DNA from: Oscillospiraceae bacterium
GTDB taxonomy: Bacteria > Bacillota > Clostridia > Oscillospirales > Oscillospiraceae
Assembly: GCA_020025535.1 (NCBI GenBank)
Contig: JAHHRY010000007.1
Span: 1-64,000, forward strand
DNA: 64,000 nucleotides
Direction of reading: 5' to 3'
The notes beneath the pieces were generated by a model. The model was not told the DNA's origin and made no database searches. It saw only the letters and a list, made by a program, of their open reading frames with translations. A program made the position numbers and the translations under genes. The first letter of the stretch is position 1. Each line of letters begins with the position of its first letter. Shown piece by piece: positions 60,804 to 64,000 of the stretch.

Positions 60804-61082
60804 ATGGACCAGGAAAACAAGAATCCCCTGAAAATGAAACTGCCCAAAGGAAATCCGACCCACGCCACACTGATGGCACTGGTGGGCGCCTACCTGATCT
60901 ATATGGCCTATCAGATGCTGCGCAATACGCTGAACGGCAATTCCACAATGTCTCTGACAGTGACGTGCATTGTGGGAGGCCTGATGGCGCTGATCGGACT
61001 GGGGGTAATCGGTTATGGTATCGCTATATATGTGAGCTACCGGAAACGGATGAAAGAGAAAACTTCGGACGAAGAAATCTGA
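60804..61082 (+). CDS. Small two-helix membrane protein
   Basis: The 92-residue product has two hydrophobic helices (about 22-42 and 48-76) and charged ends. It is not a recognised transporter subunit. AGAGG precedes ATG 60804. It is probably expressed with the ABC genes, but no function can be given. Confidence 0.7.
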   Translation: MDQENKNPLKMKLPKGNPTHATLMALVGAYLIYMAYQMLRNTLNGNSTMSLTVTCIVGGLMALIGLGVIGYGIAIYVSYRKRMKEKTSDEEI

Positions 61083-61155
61083 CCGCTGACAAACAGCCGT
61101 CGGAAGATCCTTCGGCAGAAAAAACGACCGCGCCCGAAGGCGCAGCCGTTCAATA

Positions 61156-62094
61156 TCAGGATTCGGAATCAATCTGATTTTTAAATTCCTGCAGCAGCTG
61201 CAGGCTCCTTCCCCGGGTGTGGATCTGCTCCAGAGAATGAATGCTGTGGTGTACATGCGTCTCTTCGGGAACAAAGTGAACAGCTTGCTGGCTGTACTCC
61301 GCAGGCGTCATGCCGAAGGTGTCCTGGAAGGCCCGGGAGAAATACCGGTAGTCGGAAAAGCCCGACTCCATGCTGATATTGACCATCGAACGGTTGCCGG
61401 CAGCAATCAGCTTGCGGGCACAGTTGAACCGGACCGTATTGACGTAGTCCTGAAAGGTCATGTTCAGTGCTTCCTTCACAAAATGAGAAATGTAGCTGAC
61501 TGAGCAGCCTTCCTGCTGTGCAAAGTCAGAAAGACGAATTTTCTGCATATAGTGTTCGTCCACAAACTGAATCAGACGCATCAGCCGGGCGTTTTTGCGA
61601 TCCGTGTTTTCCGCCTCTTCCGCAGAGAGAATGCGGTAGGGCAGATTTGTCAGCAGGTGATGCAGCATCAGGCCGCATTTTCCCAGACAGTAAAGATCGT
61701 AGAAATCCGTCCGATAGAGATAGGCAGAGGCAACTTTCAGCATGGTTTTTTTCAGCCAGAGAGTATTTTCTTTTGAAAGTTTCCCGTCCAGACAGATGTC
61801 TTCGGTCTGGATGTTCACCGTGGAGCCCAGCGCCTGAGAGGAGATCTGCAGGCACAGAAAGGTACAGTCCTGCTGTACTTTGTGAAATTCATGGGCTGAA
61901 TTGGGGGAGAAGAGGACGAGTCCTCCCGGCTGCACCACATACTGTTTTTGCCGGCAGGTGACGGCCAGAGGTGCATTCAGCACCCAGATAAGTTCCCATT
62001 CCGGATGGAAGTGGGGCGTGCGGTAGTTGACGGTATTGACAAAAACACGAAGTCCGTTGACTTCCCGGTCCTGAATGATCTCCAGTTCTTCCAC
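61156..62094 (-). CDS. AraC-family regulator
   Basis: The 312-residue protein has an N-terminal cupin-like sensor domain (about 15-110; HFHPEWELIWVLNAPLAVTC, PGGLVLFSPNSAHEFHKV) and a C-terminal double HTH (about 170-275; IRLSDFAQQEGCSVSYISHF, NISMESGFSDYRYFSRAFQD, FGMTPAEYSQQ). It starts at GTG 62094 after GGAGG. It is convergent with the ABC operon and divergent from xylB across 95 bp, so it most likely controls xylB and perhaps the importer in response to the sugar. Confidence 0.9.
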   Translation of the reverse strand: MEELEIIQDREVNGLRVFVNTVNYRTPHFHPEWELIWVLNAPLAVTCRQKQYVVQPGGLVLFSPNSAHEFHKVQQDCTFLCLQISSQALGSTVNIQTEDICLDGKLSKENTLWLKKTMLKVASAYLYRTDFYDLYCLGKCGLMLHHLLTNLPYRILSAEEAENTDRKNARLMRLIQFVDEHYMQKIRLSDFAQQEGCSVSYISHFVKEALNMTFQDYVNTVRFNCARKLIAAGNRSMVNISMESGFSDYRYFSRAFQDTFGMTPAEYSQQAVHFVPEETHVHHSIHSLEQIHTRGRSLQLLQEFKNQIDSES

Positions 62095-62189
62095 TGACAG
62101 ACACCTCCATTGTAATTTTTTACTATCCTAACAGAATTATGCAAAAAAATCAAGAAAATTGAGAACAAACCATACAGGGAGTGATATAT

Positions 62190-63677
62190 TTGAAGTTGTA
62201 CATTGGCGTAGACCTGGGTACTTCCGCAGTCAAACTGCTGCTGATGAATGAGCAGGGCGAGATCAAGAACGTGGTATCCAAGGAATATCCCCTGGAATTT
62301 CCCCAGCCGGGCTGGAGCCAGCAGGCACCTGAAGACTGGCGCAAGGCAGTCATGGAAGGCATTCCTCAGCTGCTGCAGGGCTTCAACGGAGCAGACGTGG
62401 CCGGTATCGGCTGCGGCGGCCAGATGCACGGACTGGTAATTCTGGACGATCAGGACAAGGTAATCCGTCCTGCCATCCTCTGGAATGACGGAAGAACCGC
62501 CAAGCAGGTAGACTTCCTGAACAATGAGATCGGCAAGGAAAAGCTGTCCAGACTGACGGCAAACATTGCCTTTGCCGGCTTTACTGCCCCCAAGGTGCTG
62601 TGGGTCAGAGAAAATGAGCCCGAAAACTTCAGCAGAATCGCAAAGATCATGCTGCCGAAGGATTATGTAAACTATATTCTCACCGGCGTTCATGCCTGTG
62701 ATTATTCCGACGCATCCGGTATGCTGCTGCTTGACGTAGAGCACAAGTGCTGGAGCAGGGAAATGCTGGATATCTGCGGTATTTCCGAAAATCAGATGCC
62801 CAAGCTGTTTGAAAGCTATCAGTGCATCGGCACCGTAAAGCCCGAAATTGCCAAAGCTCTGGGAATCCCTGAAAATGTCAAGGTGGCTGCCGGCGCCGGC
62901 GATAACGCCGCTGCGGCTGTAGGCACCGGCGTTGTGGGTGAGGGCGGCTGCAATATCAGCCTGGGTACCTCCGGAACGGTGTTTATTTCCTCCGAGAAAT
63001 TCGGTGTGGATAACCACAATGCGCTCCATGCCTTCGCCCATGCCGACGGCGGTTATCACCTGATGGGCTGTATGCTGTCCGCCGCTTCCTGCAACAAGTG
63101 GCTGATGGACGAGATCTACAAGACCTCCGACTACGCTGCAGAGCAGGCCGACATCACCGATGACAAGCTGGGTGAAAACCATGTTTATTTCCTGCCTTAC
63201 CTTATGGGTGAGCGCAGCCCCATCAACGACACCAATGCCCGCGGCACCTTTATCGGCATGAGCATGGACACCACCAGAAGCGACCTGACGCAGGCAGTTC
63301 TGGAAGGCGTTGCCTTTGCCATCCGCGACAGCGTGGAGGTTGCCCGCAGTCTGGGAATTGAAATCAACACTTCCAAGATCTGCGGCGGCGGCGCCAAGAG
63401 TCCTCTGTGGAAGAAAATCATTGCCAACGTGCTGAATGCACAGCTGCAGTGTCTGGAATCCGAGCAGGGTCCCGGCATGGGCGGTGCCATGCTCGCCATG
63501 GTCGCCTGCGGCGAATACGGCAGCGTGAAGGAAGTCTGCGACAAGTTTGTCCATGTGGCTTCCACCGTTGAGCCCGATCCTCAGCTGGTTGCCAAGTACG
63601 AGAAGCGCTATCAGCAGTTCAGGCAGATCTATCCTGCCTGCAAGGCACTGTTTGCTGAATTTGTAAAGGAGTGTTAA
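62190..63677 (+). CDS. xylB: Xylulokinase (FGGY family)
   Basis: The 495-residue sugar kinase phosphorylates D-xylulose. It has KLYIGVDLGTSAVKLLLMNE at the N-terminus (phosphate binding), QMHGLVILDD and AILWNDGRT (sugar site), GAGDNAAAAVGTGVV, and the FGGY-family C-terminal signature around ICGGGAKSPLWKKIIANVL. TTG 62190 is preferred, eight bases after AGGGAG; GTG 62181 would overlap that site. Xylose isomerase is not in the window, so another FGGY substrate remains possible. Confidence 0.92.
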   Translation: MKLYIGVDLGTSAVKLLLMNEQGEIKNVVSKEYPLEFPQPGWSQQAPEDWRKAVMEGIPQLLQGFNGADVAGIGCGGQMHGLVILDDQDKVIRPAILWNDGRTAKQVDFLNNEIGKEKLSRLTANIAFAGFTAPKVLWVRENEPENFSRIAKIMLPKDYVNYILTGVHACDYSDASGMLLLDVEHKCWSREMLDICGISENQMPKLFESYQCIGTVKPEIAKALGIPENVKVAAGAGDNAAAAVGTGVVGEGGCNISLGTSGTVFISSEKFGVDNHNALHAFAHADGGYHLMGCMLSAASCNKWLMDEIYKTSDYAAEQADITDDKLGENHVYFLPYLMGERSPINDTNARGTFIGMSMDTTRSDLTQAVLEGVAFAIRDSVEVARSLGIEINTSKICGGGAKSPLWKKIIANVLNAQLQCLESEQGPGMGGAMLAMVACGEYGSVKEVCDKFVHVASTVEPDPQLVAKYEKRYQQFRQIYPACKALFAEFVKEC

Positions 63678-63679
63678 CC

Positions 63680-64000
63680 GTGAAAATTTATTCCGTTCTG
63701 GATCCCGAGTTCAAGGCCTACGGCCAGGTGGTCACCGGCATGGAGGACACCGTAGCACAGATTCTGTCTGTTCTGAAAGATGCCCCTCAGCCTGCAGGCG
63801 TGGATTACGTTCCCGAGTACGCTCCTCTGCAGGAGCTGCCCGCTGCCAATGAAGTCAGCGAACACCTTTACGGCGGAATGCCTGTTCAGCTGGGCTGGTG
63901 CAACGGTCACAATACCAAGCTGAACTGCCTGGAGTATCACCGGGATTCTGAGTTCAATCTTGGCACCGAGGATTTCATTCTGCTGGTTGCCAAGCAGGAG
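63680..64000 (+). CDS. DUF4867-family protein, cut by the window end
   Basis: The first 107 codons are visible from GTG 63680, two bases after the xylB stop, with AAGGAG inside the xylB end. The sequence (SVLDPEFKAYGQVVTGMEDT, LPAANEVSEHLYGGMPVQLG, WCNGHNTKLNCLEYHRDSEF, NLGTEDFILLVAKQE) fits DUF4867, a cupin-like family found in sugar operons of gut Firmicutes. The H-x-H-like YHRDSE segment may bind metal. A sugar-isomerase or mutarotase-type role is a guess. Confidence 0.75.
   Translation, partial: MKIYSVLDPEFKAYGQVVTGMEDTVAQILSVLKDAPQPAGVDYVPEYAPLQELPAANEVSEHLYGGMPVQLGWCNGHNTKLNCLEYHRDSEFNLGTEDFILLVAKQE

Noticed and set aside
1..64000. CRISPR array
   Set aside because: I found no series of identical 25-40-bp repeats with even spacers and no cas genes; the short repeats near 12.3 kb and 29 kb have the wrong size.

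Overview
The window comes from a spore-forming, strictly anaerobic member of the clostridial Firmicutes, most likely the order Oscillospirales (Ruminococcaceae/Oscillospiraceae type). The evidence is a piece of the sporulation protease gene spoIVB at the left edge, a class III (oxygen-sensitive) ribonucleotide reductase nrdDG, strong AGGAGG ribosome binding sites, many TTG/GTG starts and gut-clostridial families such as DUF975, TnpV and DUF4867. Species assignment is an inference; no rRNA is present.

Layout. 1-1600 is a scrambled junction: a spoIVB 3' fragment, an HTH stub, a GNAT acetyltransferase and a small orphan gene. 1.8-10.6 kb is ordinary chromosome: alanine racemase, a CapA-type protein, an XRE-TPR regulator, a DUF975 membrane protein, a purine-type phosphoribosyltransferase, and a tight operon of DnaD-like protein, DnaC/DnaI-like loader, HAD phosphatase and YfbR-like nucleotidase. 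At 10,733 lies an initiator tRNA-Met gene. From its 3' end to about 39.7 kb runs a ~29 kb integrated island. It holds a tyrosine integrase with an HTH inserted in its core-binding domain, an excisionase-like protein, ParB, a MOB relaxase, a MobC-like protein, a ParM/ParR segregation pair, a DUF6076-like protein coupled to a sigma-70-like factor, and a large defence block: type I restriction-modification hsdM-hsdS, OLD-family nuclease, AlbA_2/Schlafen-type ATPase, hsdR, YgjP-like metallopeptidase and a GmrSD-type (DUF262) nuclease. Its right end carries a decayed copy of the tRNA promoter, T-arm and terminator.

40.9-64 kb returns to chromosome. It holds a cation/proton antiporter under a fluoride riboswitch; a p-aminobenzoate operon (pabA-pabB-pabC) that ends in a DAHP-synthase-like protein lacking the catalytic motifs; a DUF2752 and a TM2 membrane protein; a YdjG/YdjH/YdjI-like membrane-stress cluster; nrdG-nrdD behind an NrdR-like palindrome; a MerR regulator divergent from a YitT-type membrane protein across a textbook 19-bp-spacer promoter; and a monosaccharide ABC importer (binding protein, double ATPase, permease) followed by an AraC regulator, xylulokinase and a truncated DUF4867 gene.

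The strongest points for follow-up are the composite defence block with genes wedged between hsdS and hsdR and a fossil hsdS tail, the island's private sigma-like factor, the inactive-looking DAHP synthase paralogue in the pab operon, the fluoride riboswitch/antiporter pair, and the spoIVB fragment that suggests an element has interrupted a sporulation gene just outside the window.
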